This document shows positions 46,453 through 58,480 of a stretch of DNA of 64,000 nucleotides, piece after piece (position 1 is the stretch's first letter; the number at the start of each line of letters is the position of its first letter). A program made the translations under genes and the position numbers. The notes under the pieces were generated by a model. The model worked only from the letters and a program-made list of their open reading frames with translations, was not told where the DNA came from and searched no databases. Source of the DNA: Anaeramoeba flamelloides (Eukaryota; Metamonada; Anaeramoebidae); contig JANTQA010000012.1 of NCBI GenBank assembly GCA_027625915.1, forward strand, positions 1,705,001-1,769,000, in the 5' to 3' direction.

Positions 46453-48130
46453 TTAAAAATTAATTTTATTGTTGCAAAAAATGGAAAAATAATTTCTAAT
46501 CTTGTTACAAAGATTCTATAACAATTGGTGTCACTTTTTTACTTGTCAACACTTTTTTTTTTGAGAAATTCTTTCAATTGTGACAGTAATTAAAAGATAA
46601 AAATCCAGTAACTTTCACTTCTAAAAGTTTTGACTTTTGTTCCTTTATAGACTTGTAATTAAAAGCAATTTTGAAATTTGGATTTTGGATTCTCATAAAA
46701 AGAAGTTTCAGGGTTTTTAAATTTTAATATTTGTGAATTTGGATTGGTTAGGTAGAAAAAATTTCTAATCAATTCAAAATAATATTTTTTTTAAGGGAGT
46801 AGTCATTTTTTAAAATAAAATGAAATCTTATCAAGATCTTCGAAAATATTTTTTGGTAATTTGTGTTTCGACTTATGAAATGGATGAGTCAAACTAATCT
46901 AAACAATTTATTAGTTTGAGTCTCTTTATTGAAATCCAAATTTTACATGTTTCCAATATAAAACAAAAAAATGTAACCTATTATTTTGTTTAACAATTAA
47001 GTTAATTCTTGAAAATGGGAAAACATATTTTTGATTTTATGTTGGAAAGTATTGAATTCGAAAAAAAAAAAATTATTTGATTTATGGTTTTAATGATTAA
47101 TATTTCAATTCAAATCTTAGACAATAAAAATAATTGTGATATTTGTGGTTAAATAAATGAATATTTGATAGAAGTTTAACAAAAGTTTCTCAATTAAATT
47201 TCGATCGATTAAGAAAATAAAATTTTTTATTCTATAAAGTTTGAAAAAAGTTGTTTTCTGGTTTTCAAAAAATGAAAAAAAAATATAATTTTGAAAATTG
47301 TTTATAATAAATTGTTTGGTCTTATTCACAAGAATCCTTATAACAATTAAAATCATTTTTGGTAGAAAAAAAATGATTATGAATTTTGAGGATAAAAATA
47401 CTTTATTCCCAAATAACTTTAAGAAAATTTTATTTTGAAAAATCTAATTTTATCTTAAAACAAAAACAATGTTTCTTAGTAAATTTTTTAAATGACTTTA
47501 AAAATTTAATTATTTAAACTATTCTTAAAAAAATATAATTATTTTCATATCAGTTAAATATATCATTTTTTTGGTTAACCACAAGAATTATCTGAAAAAA
47601 AAAAAAAAAAAACTTTATATTAATATTCATGGTAAACAAGACTTGTTGCTGTATAATAATGATCAAAATGATAATAAAAAGGGTAAAAATATGTTTTAAT
47701 GTTTTAAATAAAAATAAATTTAAGTAGTTTTCTTTTTCAGAAAAAATGGAAAAAAAAATCGATCCAACAATAAAAAATATTCTTTTTCTTGGTTTTTTTA
47801 GTCGATCAGAATTTTTTGGCACTTGTCATATACAAAATTTTTTAGTAGAGAATACCACCAATAACATATTTTTAAATTTTGCCTTATTGCTGTAGAAGAC
47901 CGATCCCTTAAAGTATTTCTATTTACCCTGTTCTGGGATTTCAAAAACTTGCATAAGTATTTTGAAATATGAAAAAAATTGAAACAAAACAATAAACTGA
48001 AACCTTGAAGGCTGTTAGTTAAAGATACGAATAAAATATTGGAATTCTTACTTGAGAAGACGCTTTTTGTTGTACTAAATTATAATTCTTGGTTTATTCA
48101 TAATAATCTCGTTTAAATTTATTCTTTTTA
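46453..48130. other. Intergenic region with a possible TTAA element
   Basis: TTAAGGGAGTAGTCATT at about 46793 and GACCGATCCCTTAA near 47903-47917 could be the two ends of a further TTAA element of about 1.1 kb; the inverted match is only about 11 of 14. Nothing coding is recognised. Confidence 0.35.
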
Positions 48131-48291
48131 AACTCTTTTTCAGTCAAAGGGGCCCAGTTTTATTGAAGAAATGGAAGACATTCTATGAGTTTAATTCATT
48201 ACTCTTATCAAACTAAAATTTTCAATTTTTAGATCAAAATCATTTTTTCCCCTTTTGTAAAATTTTGTTTTTTTTTGTTTTTTGCTTTTTG

Positions 48292-48346
<55 letters not shown>

Positions 48347-48702
48347 TAACTTTGAAAAAAAAAAGTTTGAAAAACGAAATAAACATTAATAAAAGTTCAG
48401 CTTTGTATGTTCTTTTAAAATTCATACATTTACAAGTAAAAAATTATATTATCAACAATTTTAATTTCCTAAAGAAATTGAGAATTTTGCCGAGAAGTTC
48501 CAATGAATGGAGTCCAAAAAATTTTTTAACATTTTTTTTTTTTTGAAATTTATGGTTTGTTCAGGGGTTTCTTTTATAATTATGGACTCTTATAAGAAGT
48601 TTATTATTTCTCGTATTTCTAAACAATCTAAGTTTGGTTGATTCTTAAAAATAAAGTGACTTTTTCATTTTTGGCTGGGCCCCTTTGAGTGAAATGGAGT
48701 TT
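48131..48702. repeat. Inverted-repeat element with GC-rich tips and a T49 run
   Basis: Left arm (48131-48157) contains TTTCAGTCAAAGGGGCCCAG; the right arm (48675-48701), reverse-complemented, contains TTTCACTCAAAGGGGCCCAG (19 of 20). The interior holds an uninterrupted run of 49 T (48293-48341). Non-coding; MITE-like. Confidence 0.65.
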
Positions 48703-49362
48703 AGGACATCAACTATATAATTTTATATTCTAATGATTCAGGGGATTATTCCATCTTCCAGTAACCAAATTTAATTGTTGATTAGAGTCTGTTTTTCATA
48801 GTTCTAGAAAAGATTTTCGAAGTGATGTTTTCAGTAATGAAAAAATGTACAAATTAACTATTTCATGATCATAATATCTTTTTAACTCTTGCTTTTTAAA
48901 CAAAGTTTTAATTGAGTTATGTTATTTTATTTTAAACAGTTAAACTGCTCGCGTTTCTCACTGATTTCTTATTTTCATTCTCTAATATTAATATAGTGGT
49001 GTTGGAGAATAAATGTTAAAAAATTTTTTTCATTTTTCAGTTCTTTTTCCTTTTATAAAGAGAAAACTTCAAAGATATAGATTGTAATTAAAGATCTTTA
49101 TTTATTTGTTTGGTACTTTTGCTGTTCTCTATTATTTGATTTATTGGGTGTACCAAGAATCCTCATTGAAAGGGATTTTGAAGAATTAAAAAAAGAATAA
49201 TCAGCTGGAATTTGATCCTATTTAAATTGCAAAGTCAAGTATTTAAATCTTCAATCTATGTGATGGAAAATTCCTACTTTTGGGAACAAATAAGTATTCT
49301 ATTGGATTATTAGCAAACAATTCTGGAAATACTACCTTACAGACATTTCATAAATATATAAT
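48703..49362. other. Spacer, no gene seen
   Basis: AT-rich; nothing recognised. Confidence 0.4.
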
Positions 49363-49641
49363 TTATGATTGTCCTTTTTTCAAAAAACCGTAAATATCTT
49401 CAAAACAAAGAATGTCATTTAAAACTAAATTTTGGAGTTTCTGTCTCAAAAATACCAAGAGGATTAATCGAAGATGGGAGAAAGAAAAAATAAAAAACAC
49501 TACAAAAAATGTATTACTTTTATAATCCTTTTTCACTTTGGCAACATATTTCCTCAATTCGAATGTGTTGGAAAGTGTTTGAAAGGTTTTTAAATAATTT
49601 GAGTTTGTGTGAAAGTCCGAAAAGACAGTTATAAAAGTCAT
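49363..49641 (-). CDS. Possible small protein, divergent from the ER J-protein
   Basis: An ATG at 49641 opens MTFITVFSDFHTNSNYLKTF, with a frame to TAA at 49363 (92 aa). The Phe/Leu-rich middle (GTAGTGTTTTTTATTTTTTC to TTTTTGAGACAG) has the look of a 66-bp intron in frame; splicing it would give a 70-residue protein ending LNDILCFEDIYGFLKKGQS. Its ATG is 118 bp from the divergent ATG of the ERdj3-like gene, suggesting a shared promoter. No family recognised. Confidence 0.35.
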   Translation of the reverse strand: MTFITVFSDFHTNSNYLKTFQTLSNTFELRKYVAKVKKDYKSNTFFVVFFIFSFSHLRLILLVFLRQKLQNLVLNDILCFEDIYGFLKKGQS

Positions 49642-49758
49642 GAGATTTTTTGAAGTGGACTTGAGAATCTCTTATCATTTTTTTAACAATTGCAAGTGCA
49701 ATATTAATTCTTTTTGTAAAAAACTATTTTTGTTGGTGAGCAATAGTTTCATTTTACA

Positions 49759-52700
49759 ATGAGGATCTCGTCTACTATACAATTTTTTATTGTTCTGATT
49801 TCTCTAACATTATTTCAGAAATGTTATTCTGTTCCAGACGAACAGCTGTATGATCTTTTAGGTTTAACTTCTCATTGCACAGCTTCCGAAATTGAAACAG
49901 CCTTTCAAAACCTTCAAAATGAATACGATCACTCCAAAAGCCATAAAAAAGCATATCAAGATCTTTACCAAAATATTCAAACTGCATACTCTATCCTTTC
50001 AAACAAAAACAAACGAAGTATATACGACACAAAAGGTTTGCCGGGTTTACAAACAGCTGGGCGAGAGAATAGTATTATAAAAAGTAATAACAATATGTTT
50101 GGAAACTTTGGTAACTTCTTTGGTGGCAATGTAGAAAGTGAAGGAAACAGTTTTACCATCTCTTTTGGTGGTAACTCAAGGACCGTCCGTAGTAACAGTA
50201 GAAATAATAAAAAAAAAGGAAACAGCTACAAATTTGCTCTCGATGTTTCCCTCGAAGATATCTATAAAGGTTGCAAATTGAAAATCCCCTATACTAAAAA
50301 TGTTTTAAAAAGAAGAGGATCTTCAGATTTGATCCGTAAAAATACAGAACTCGAGATCGTTATAAAGCCTGGTACCCCAGATAAACGTGAATTTGTATGT
50401 TTTCTTTTTTTTGCTTTGTCCTTTCTTTTTCTTTCCTTTTCTTTGAGTGATTTTTTTTTTATTCAAATTAGCCGACATCATCAACTTCGACTTTTAAAAA
50501 AAATTTTAAATTAATTTTTTACATCCAAATTTATCACAAAAACCGAGACTCCTAATCAAATAGTTATTCAAATTATATTCAAATCAAATTTAGATTCACT
50601 TTAAATTAAAAGCTATTGGTAAAATACAGTCCTTGTACTTTTTAACTTTGACTCCAAAAAATTTAAATACTGGTATTTAAATTCAGAAACAGGAAAAAAT
50701 TTTCACTCAATTTTCAATTTCTTCTTTCAAAATATAGATCCCAAATTACAACAAACTTCTGAGAAAACTCTTTTTATTAAAGACAAATATGGAAAATGAA
50801 GTGCAAAATTTTGTTCCATTTTAGAATTCAAATCCCAGTAAACAAAAAAAATCAAAATAAACACAAAAAAATCATTGAAACACAAAAAAAGATTGTTCGT
50901 AATCACTCACAACCTCATTTTTCAACTCAAACACTAATCTTAAAAAAAACAAAAACATTTTGTGTCCTATCTTAAAGAGTAGTTCCTGAAAAAAAAATTT
51001 TTTTGTGCCTTATTTTGATTAATTAGAGTGTGCGTTAAAAAGTGCGTATACTGTATTATAATTATTAAGGGTCTAGTCGCTTTTCGTGAATTTACACCAA
51101 ACCCAAGGGGTGGCTTACTAAAAATGATTATGTTAAAATTCATCTTCTTTTAAGGGACTAATAACCAGATAAAAAAAACCATAAAGTAAATTTAATAGTA
51201 AATTCAAAAAAATTTTACTACACCTTGAAATTGAAAAACGAAGTTAAAAATCTGATTACTCCTATATCAAACTTACCTTTAATGTTATTTTCTGAAATGA
51301 ATTATTGTTTTTAAAAGTTTGATCCATTTTCCTCCTTTTTTGAATATCTAAAATCCAACCTATATTTTCAAATTATTTCAAAATCAAAGTTATTTTCTTT
51401 GAAGAAGAAAGAAATCCTATTGTCTGCAAAGAAGAGTACAAAAATATCCTTTCAAAAAAATCAAATCCCTAAGTTTTGATCACAGAACTCAATAAAAAAA
51501 ATCCGAAATTTCAAAAAAATTACAATAATTATTTTAAACTTGAAAAAAATATAATTTATTTCTTTATAGAACAGATTTTGAATCAATTTTTTCTTTTTGT
51601 TTCCCAACAAAAAAATACTAAAAAAAACAACCAAATCATTAAGATAAAACTATTATTTGAAAAATACTTTTTTAAAAACCTGTAAAATTCAACTAATAAC
51701 CTAAAAGAAATATGTTTTAATTTGATTATTTACAAATCAATAATTAATAACCCAATCTTAATTTTTTTCAGTGAATTATTGAAAACCCAAAGACTTAAAA
51801 TTAATCAATAGATTTTATTTTTTCACAATTTTATAAAGATTTTCAAACAAATCAAACTATTTCAAATTAATAATTCGAATAAAAAATAATTTTAATAAAT
51901 ATTATCAGTCCTGATTTAAAAAATAATAGTTCGTTGTTTATCCTCGGAATATTTGGAAAAAAAATATTAGATATTCTTTTAAATTTCAAGAAATTAAATA
52001 AATTATTATGAATAAAATAAATGATAACTCATTTCTCTAAAGTTGATAAATGGGTTTGCTTATTGGGATTAATCGAATCCTTGTGTAAATAAGTGCACTA
52101 TTATCTTTGGGAAAATAAATACATTAGAGTTAATAGTCTCTTAATTGAAACAATTCGAATAACAAAAAAAAATAATTAAAAAGAAATTCTATTAAATATC
52201 CAAATGATTTTATTATTGAAAAATTCAAATAAAAAACCAAAAATCCATTGGATCTCAATTACAAAAATTCAAAAAACAAAAAAAAATTCAAAGAATTTAA
52301 ATTGGCAAGATCTTATTTACATAAATGCAAAAAGAAAAAAGATTCCAAGATCTAAATTACACAAAAATTCAAATAAAAAAAACAAAAATTTCACAGATCT
52401 TCAATTTCTAAAATTCAATTAACAAAAAAAAAGTTTAAAAGAGATTCTCAATTTCAAAAAATTCAAATTTAGAAAAAAAAATTAACCTTTTCGGCTTTTG
52501 TATATGCGCCTGGTTAAATTTCTTTAATTTAAAACAAATTGCTTTCTTGAAGTACAAAAATCTATTTAATTCAATTTAATTAAATTTGTGGTTGTATTAT
52601 AACACTCTATATTTGATAAAGTAAGGATTTTGTAATATTCTGTATGATAAAATTACTCATTTGAAAAATGAAAAAAAGAATTAAAAAAACTCGAGATCTC

Positions 52701-55085
52701 AAAAAGTGGCAAAGAGTGACATTTCGAAACAGGTATATTTATATTTCAATATTATATATTCACAAAGATTTAAAATTGAGAAATGTGTGTTGTCACCCTT
52801 GTGCTTTTTTTCTAAAAATGTCCTCGATTTTCATTGTTTATTTTTTAGAAATCTATCATACACCACATGTTGATTGTGTTTTTGATTGATATTAGGTACT
52901 CATAAAAATTGCAAATCTCTAATTTTCCATTTCAAAAAACTTTTTTCACTATAACTACTTTCCCCCTCAAAGGGCGAAAACAAAAATGTTTTATAAAGTA
53001 GCTCTAAACCAATTTAAAAAAAAAAAAAAGAAAGTGATCAATATATCTAACAATTTCTCAAACTTTGTGATTTTACTTTTTTAAAATTACCAAGATTTTA
53101 AAAACCTCATATCCCATTTCCAAGAGGTTTAATTTAAATGAAAGCCTAGTAGATTCCGGGATTGAAAATCATTATTATTAATGATTCAAGCGAAATAAAG
53201 CTATGAAAGAGTTTTTTTATAAACAATAGTTTTCAAAATTTCTTTGTAAATCAAGTGAAAAATATTTACAAATTTATTGGGGTTTATCAGTATTTTCAGA
53301 AATATATTAAAAACTCTTATGTTACACCTTTGAAAAATGACTTGAAGAAATTAGCATTTTAATCAACTAAAAAATTCTAATCCTCCTATTCTTTAATCGT
53401 TTACGAACCACGAAGCTTAAGCTTAATTTCAAAAAGAGCGGTAAATTTTTTATCCGAAAAAAATTAGTTTAATTATTTTTTTTTTTTGAATAATCATGTA
53501 TTTTACTAAAGTGTTTAGAGATAATAACCAATACAGATTAATAAATAAAAATATATGTAATCATTTTATTTTTTCAGAGACAAATGAAAAAAGAGAAAAA
53601 ATTAATAATAAAAAAGTTTCCCCTAATTTTGAAATTTGGCTTAGTCAATCATCTGAAATTCCCGTTTCCCTTAGAAAGAGGATTTTTTTTCAAAACCGAT
53701 TTACTCTTGGCTGAACAACAAGAAATTAGAATGTGTTTGTCACTTTTTTTCTAAAAATTAAGGTAATTTTACTTGAGGGTTTTTGTTGGCCATCTTGTAT
53801 TTTCTTTGATAAAGTGAAATTGAAAATTAAATTTAGGTTAAACCAACTTTCTCAAAAATTGATAATTTTATGGTAGGGTTACTTTAAATTGAATCTTTAT
53901 TTATTTCCAATTGAAGGAAGAAACTGAACTAAAATTCAAAATTCTCCACATAGTTAAAACAGTGAAAAGATAACAACAACACAGTTTCCTGAAATATGGA
54001 AATAATTTTGATTTTTGTAAAATATAACAATCATTTTTACATCTTTTAATTTTTTTGTTTTCTCATTTCTTTTTTTTGAATTACTTAATCTGTTACCCTT
54101 GATCGAAGAAATTTTCTTCAAATAATTGATATTCGGTTAAAGTTGAGTTCTTTTAAATAGAAAAACTCAAATAAAATTAGTTGATGGTATATAACGATCT
54201 GATCGATCAACCATTGTTAATAGAATTCCAACAATTTTACTAATGTATTTTTTTTTTTTGCTCTCTCCAAAATTTTTTACACACCCTTGATTTATTAGTA
54301 TTGATAATTTTGATAAATATTTATTTTTTTGTTGTTTGGAGGTTGTAAATGATAAATAATTGATAACATTACAATTAGTAAACGGTTCTAATTTGGTATT
54401 TCTTTTAGTAGTGATTAAATTAGATTTTTTTTTTTCAAAAATTGAATTTTAGTTTGTTAAAAATTTTGAATTGGAGCTTATATCCAAAAATTTTAAACCT
54501 TTTTTTTTTTTTTTTGAAATAATTAATACTTTTTGAAAAAGTTTGAAATAAAAAATCAAAGAATAAATCAGTCATGTATATAATAATTATTAAAGAAACA
54601 AAATCCACTTTTCAAATGCTAAACTCATTTTTTTTTTTTAATGTTTTTTTTTCACATTTTATAATTTAATTGTATGTAATTTAATATTTGTATTTATTTA
54701 AATTCGTTTCTCATAGAAATTTGAAAAAGCAGCAGATGAAGGCGAGAACATAATACCAGGTGATATTATTTTTGTTTTAAATCAGGCAGAAGATCCAATA
54801 TTACAAAGGGATGGCAGCCATCTCATAATGGAAACAGAACTAACGTTATATGAAGCATTAACCGGGTTTGAACGTGAATTTGAGCACCCCAGCGGAGAAA
54901 TGACTACTGTAACTTCAAAAACAGTAACTAAACCTGGTATGATGAGAAAATATCGTGGATTGGGAATGCCAATTGAAGGAACCAAGAGAAAGGGGGATCT
55001 GATTGTTACATTTAAAACCAAATTTCCAGAATCATTTACAGAAGAAGAAAAAAATAAAATCCAAAAAATCTTTAATGATAAATAA
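49759..55085 (+). CDS. ER-lumenal DnaJ (ERdj3/DNAJB11-like) with a 4.3-kb intron and no HPD
   Basis: Exons 49759-50394 and 54717-55085 join in phase 0 at GT(50395)...AG(54716); the junction reads PDKREF/KFEKAADEG, exactly continuous with the DnaJ C-terminal domain. The 334-residue product has a signal peptide (residues 1-24, ending KCYS), a J domain (about 26-92, EQLYDLLGLTSHCTASEIET...QTAYSILSNKNKRSIYD), a Gly/Phe region (NMFGNFGNFFGGN), and CTD I and II (LDVSLEDIYKGCKLKIPYTK; NIIPGDIIFVL; LYEALTGFEREFEHPSG; RKYRGLGMPIEG). The J domain lacks HPD: the site reads EYDHSKSH. Without HPD it should not stimulate Hsp70, so it may act only as a substrate-binding chaperone. No Cys-rich zinc finger and no C-terminal retention signal. 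The intron is packed with transposons. Confidence 0.9.
51065..52970. repeat. TTAA element R1, copy 2, with nested insertion
   Basis: Left end TTAAGGGTCTAGTCGCTTTT; right end CTACTTTCCCCCTCAA (terminal TTAA mutated to TCAA). Similarity to copy 1 covers the first 90 bp and the last about 550 bp. The 51150-52144 segment is extra and has its own TTAA termini. Confidence 0.7.
51150..52144. repeat. TTAA element nested in R1 copy 2
   Basis: Starts TTAAGGGACTAATAACC; the reverse complement of its right end is TTAAGAGACTATTAAC. It sits where R1 copy 1 has none, splitting the R1 block that ends ...CTTCTTTT from the one starting CAAATAACAAAAAAAA. Confidence 0.55.
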
Positions 55086-55189
55086 ACAAAAATATTTATA
55101 AATTGAAAAATTATTCATCATTTTTTTCATCGTCGTTTATTCATAAATATATTTCATAAATACTTTTGATCAAACGTAATTTTCTCGGC

Positions 55190-55223
<34 letters not shown>

Positions 55224-55739
55224 TTTACTATATATATTCCTCATTTTATTATATAAAGTTAATTGAAGAAAAGGTGTGAATTTCTTTTTTATTTCTAACA
55301 ATAATAAGGTGTTATTATTTCTGAATAATAAAATTTGTTTTCTTGAAAATTTTTAATATTTTAGAATCTATCTTGGAATCCTTGCTATAAAAGTAAAATA
55401 TACAATAGATACCAATAATGAGAGATTAAATTCCGATTATTAGAAATCAAAAAATCGCATAATTTTCGAAGTAACTGCTAAACACTTTCAGAATTAAAAA
55501 ATTAGAAATTATTTTTTATCAAAAAGGCACCTAAAATTTCTTAAGGGTGTAAATTACCTTTTACCATTTTTTAAAATATCTAATTTTTATAACATTACTT
55601 AAAAAAGATTTTTCCAGTACCACTAGGATATTGAGACTTTGAAGACAAAATACCATTCACCACTCTATTTGTGAAAAGAAAACAAAAAAAGTAATTCAAA
55701 GTTGAAGGTTAAAATTTTCAATTATTTGAACATTTTTTT
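55086..55739. other. 3' flank with (TA)n, no gene seen
   Basis: (TA)n run at 55193-55222 just after the ER J-protein gene; otherwise AT-rich spacer. Confidence 0.5.
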
Positions 55740-56670
55740 TTGATTAAATTTTTGGTTTTATTAAATTTTGGTCTTGTATCTTGAAATGTGTTTATATGAA
55801 TTCCTGAAATTAATCAATAGAGTAAAACAAAAAAAGTAGACACGGGAAGGTGTGTATTTGAAACAACTATTTTCTTTTAGAAGACCAAACAAGAAATATC
55901 ACATTTTCATCTATATTTGTTGAAATTAAGAATGAAAGAAAATAATAATTGACAATCACCTAATTCCCAAGATTTTTTTTCTTTGTCTACTTAATTTGGA
56001 TCATACGAAACAATTAATTACCTTCGATTTATCGCTCCATTATTATTTATTATTATTTTACTAATATATTTTTTTACAAATTTGTTTTCAAATTTCTTTT
56101 TTCAAATATTTTATCAAACTAAGCTATAACAAAGAATACTATTTCAAAAATTAAAATGAAGGGTTTGAATTCTCGGAATCTACAAAGTTTCATTCCAAAA
56201 TAAAAGAAAAATTTAAAAAAATTTCAAGCAAGATTTCAGATTTTTTTTGAGTTTTCAATTAATCAAAAATAAATAAATAATTAAATCAAGCTCGTCCATT
56301 CAATAAATCTTTTTTCTCAAGTAGAATAAATTAAAAAAATCATATTTTTCTTGAACTCGAATCTAAAATAAATAGAATTAGATGAAAATAGGATTTTTAA
56401 ATTCATTTTACTAATTCTTTTGAAATAGGGAATTATTTGGTAATTGAAAAATTTTTCAAAAATAAAAGTTTTCACTTGAAATATTAAAAATAATATAAAA
56501 TCAAGTAGAAATAATTGAATCAAATATTAAACACAAGATCAAGAAATAAATGTTTTTTTTATTTATTTTATTTTAGTGATCAATTTTTTAATTATTTTGA
56601 TTTCGATTTTGTAATTAGTATGAAAATATATTATATGAGGATAACTTCCTACTCTCCTTTATTTACTTGT
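55740..56670 (+). mobile_element. LINE fragment, plus-strand copy
   Basis: Aligns with 43290-44240 (landmarks TTGAAATGTGTTTATATGAA, TTTCTTTTAGAAGACCAAAC, GATCAAGAAATAAATG, and the reverse-complement landmarks of 18640-19625). Decayed; no open reading frame of note. Confidence 0.6.
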
Positions 56671-56969
56671 ATATCTACCCATTTGGTTAAAAAAAATTTT
56701 TTTCATGAATGAATTGGCAATAAAACCGAGGTACTCAAAATTTGTAAAAAGTCAAACACTCTTAAAAAAGTAAAATAATTCCAAAAAATTAGAAAAAGTA
56801 TGAGAAAAATTATTTAAAATTTTAAATTCAACTCTAAATTTTAAATTTTCAAAAAATAGAAAGTACTCAACCTTCAAAATTCGTAGGAGATTGATATACT
56901 ATTTGAAAATGAACTAGGATTTGGTACAAGAAGAAGAAAAAAATCACGGGTTTTTTTAAAAAGCTGGTG

Positions 56970-57250
56970 TTATTCTCTTGGTATGAGATTTTGGGAGACA
57001 GCAGTAGTGCCACTAATTTCAAGTTGGATTAGCTGTTCTAAAAAACAAGAATAAACCACTTTGGGTTTAACATTCAACATTTGACTAATACTGGTGTTTT
57101 GATTATTGAATGTGACAAATCCGCAACAAAGTTTCTTTTTCCAATTCTTAAACATTCTAATTTCCCTTCGGTTTTCCAATATATGATAATAAAGTTGTCA
57201 AGTAAATTAATAGCGTTAACAAATACTAATCTATTTCTTTCGAAATTCAT
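56970..57250 (-). CDS. Possible small gene, two candidate exons, unrecognised
   Basis: An ATG at 57250 opens a 58-codon frame with protein-like composition (MNFERNRLVFVNAINLLDNF; KLECLRIGKRNFVADLSHSI) ending at a TGA at 57074. Overlapping its end is a convincing intron signature (GTATTAGTC... to TTCTTGTTTTTTAG, 54 bp), after which a different frame reads QLIQLEISGTTAVSQNLIPR and stops at 56970. The phases do not join with the first frame, but do with another (MFKNWKKKLCCGFVTFNNQN). Either a small gene with a frame problem or a pseudogene. No family recognised. Confidence 0.3.
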
Positions 57251-58138
57251 AATTTGTCTTTGAAATTTAAAAGAGATACAAACGCGACTGATTGTTAGTT
57301 TTTCACTTCAACAACTTCCAATTTTCTTTAAGATTCTTAGTCGTTCATAGATATAAATACTTTTATAAATATACATATGTGTATTTGTGTGTTGTGCGTG
57401 TATGTATATATGTATTGCATTAAAGAAACTTCCACAGAAATAAATAGAAAGATCAGAAATTAAAATTATTTTTTGACAAGTTACATTTGTAATTTAAAAA
57501 AAACGGTAAATTAAATAAAATTTTTTTCCCATATTATTGTAGTACTACAAAAACGCTAAAAAAAATAAAATGTAAATTTATGTCTAAAAATCAGAAAATA
57601 TTAGTAAAAATTAGTATATTCACAGATTGCAAATTGTTCGTAAATATTCCAAAGAGGGAAAAATTTTGAAAAATGATTAAAAATTTTGATCAAAAATTGA
57701 GATCTTGTTATTTTCCGATTAATAAATAAAAATTTTGTTTTCAAGTTCTAAAATGTATATTAATTATTATTGCTACAAACAATTTAACATTGTAAAAATT
57801 TTGTTTTCAGGTTAACTAATCAAGTTTAAATTATTGTCTTAAAATATCATTTCTCAACATTGTTGTCAAGATCTTTGGATTTTCTAACTTATAAACGAGA
57901 AAAATATTTTGGAATGTGAACTAAAAATTTTCATTTTTTAATTGGAAAAAAATAGTAATATTATATTCATTTTGGAAAATCTACCTTCAATTTTCATTTA
58001 TTAATTGGAAACAAGAGTAAGTAAAAAAAAGTTATTCTGAAAATGAAATATAAGAGAAATTGTTTAAATGTTTTATTCAAAAGAAAACTTCAACTTATGT
58101 TTGGGTATACGGAATCTGAAGAAAGAGAATTGTTATCT
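57251..58138. other. Spacer with an ACACAC-rich stretch
   Basis: CA/TG-alternating sequence at 57370-57412 upstream of the small minus-strand frame; similar CACACACGC sequence lies upstream of the 37955 frame (at 38030). It could be a promoter feature or a simple repeat. Confidence 0.35.
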
Positions 58139-58480
58139 TAGACAATAAAGAGAAAAAAGAATTGTTTTTATCTTGAAAATATCAAAATTGTAATTGAAAA
58201 TCTTCGGACCAAACGGGTTCTGATTGAAAAACCAGCTGTTATTTTCTTAATTACTTTGTTTTTAAAAAAAATTAACTTTTGTAAACAAATTCGAAAATAT
58301 TCTATAAATTCTAATTGTTTTGATTCTGGGTTTTGGGGATGTGTGACTTATCTTAAGACATTTTTACAAATTCTATTGATAAGTGTTTTCAATTCTATTT
58401 GTAATTTTGCTTATAAAGTATTTATTTTTCAAAAAGAACTTTCTCTTGAAACAAAATTAAGGTTTTTGTTTTCATCATAA
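58139..58480 (+). other. Unexplained open stretch of 114 codons without ATG
   Basis: Right after a possible acceptor (GTTATCTTAG, to 58138) a frame stays open to a TAA at 58480: ENIKIVIENLRTKRVLIEKP, then AVIFLITLFLKKINFCKQIR, ..., NCFDSGFWGCVTYLKTFL. Such length is unlikely by chance at this AT content. It may be a terminal exon of a gene whose other exons I cannot find, or old coding debris. Not recognised. Confidence 0.3.

Larger units (their letters stand above)
50395..54716 (+). other. 4.3-kb intron of the ER J-protein gene, transposon-filled
   Basis: The intron is bounded by GTATGT and TTTCTCATAG. It contains R1 copy 2 (51065-52970) with a further TTAA element inside it, and about 1.7 kb of other AT-rich DNA. 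A 72-codon ATG frame at 53496-53714 (NFEIWLSQSSEIPVSLRKRI near its end) is unrecognised and probably meaningless. Confidence 0.85.

Noticed and set aside
53496-53714. 72-codon ATG frame inside the ER J-protein intron
   Set aside because: Only moderately protein-like, no family, no splice context; not enough to call a gene.
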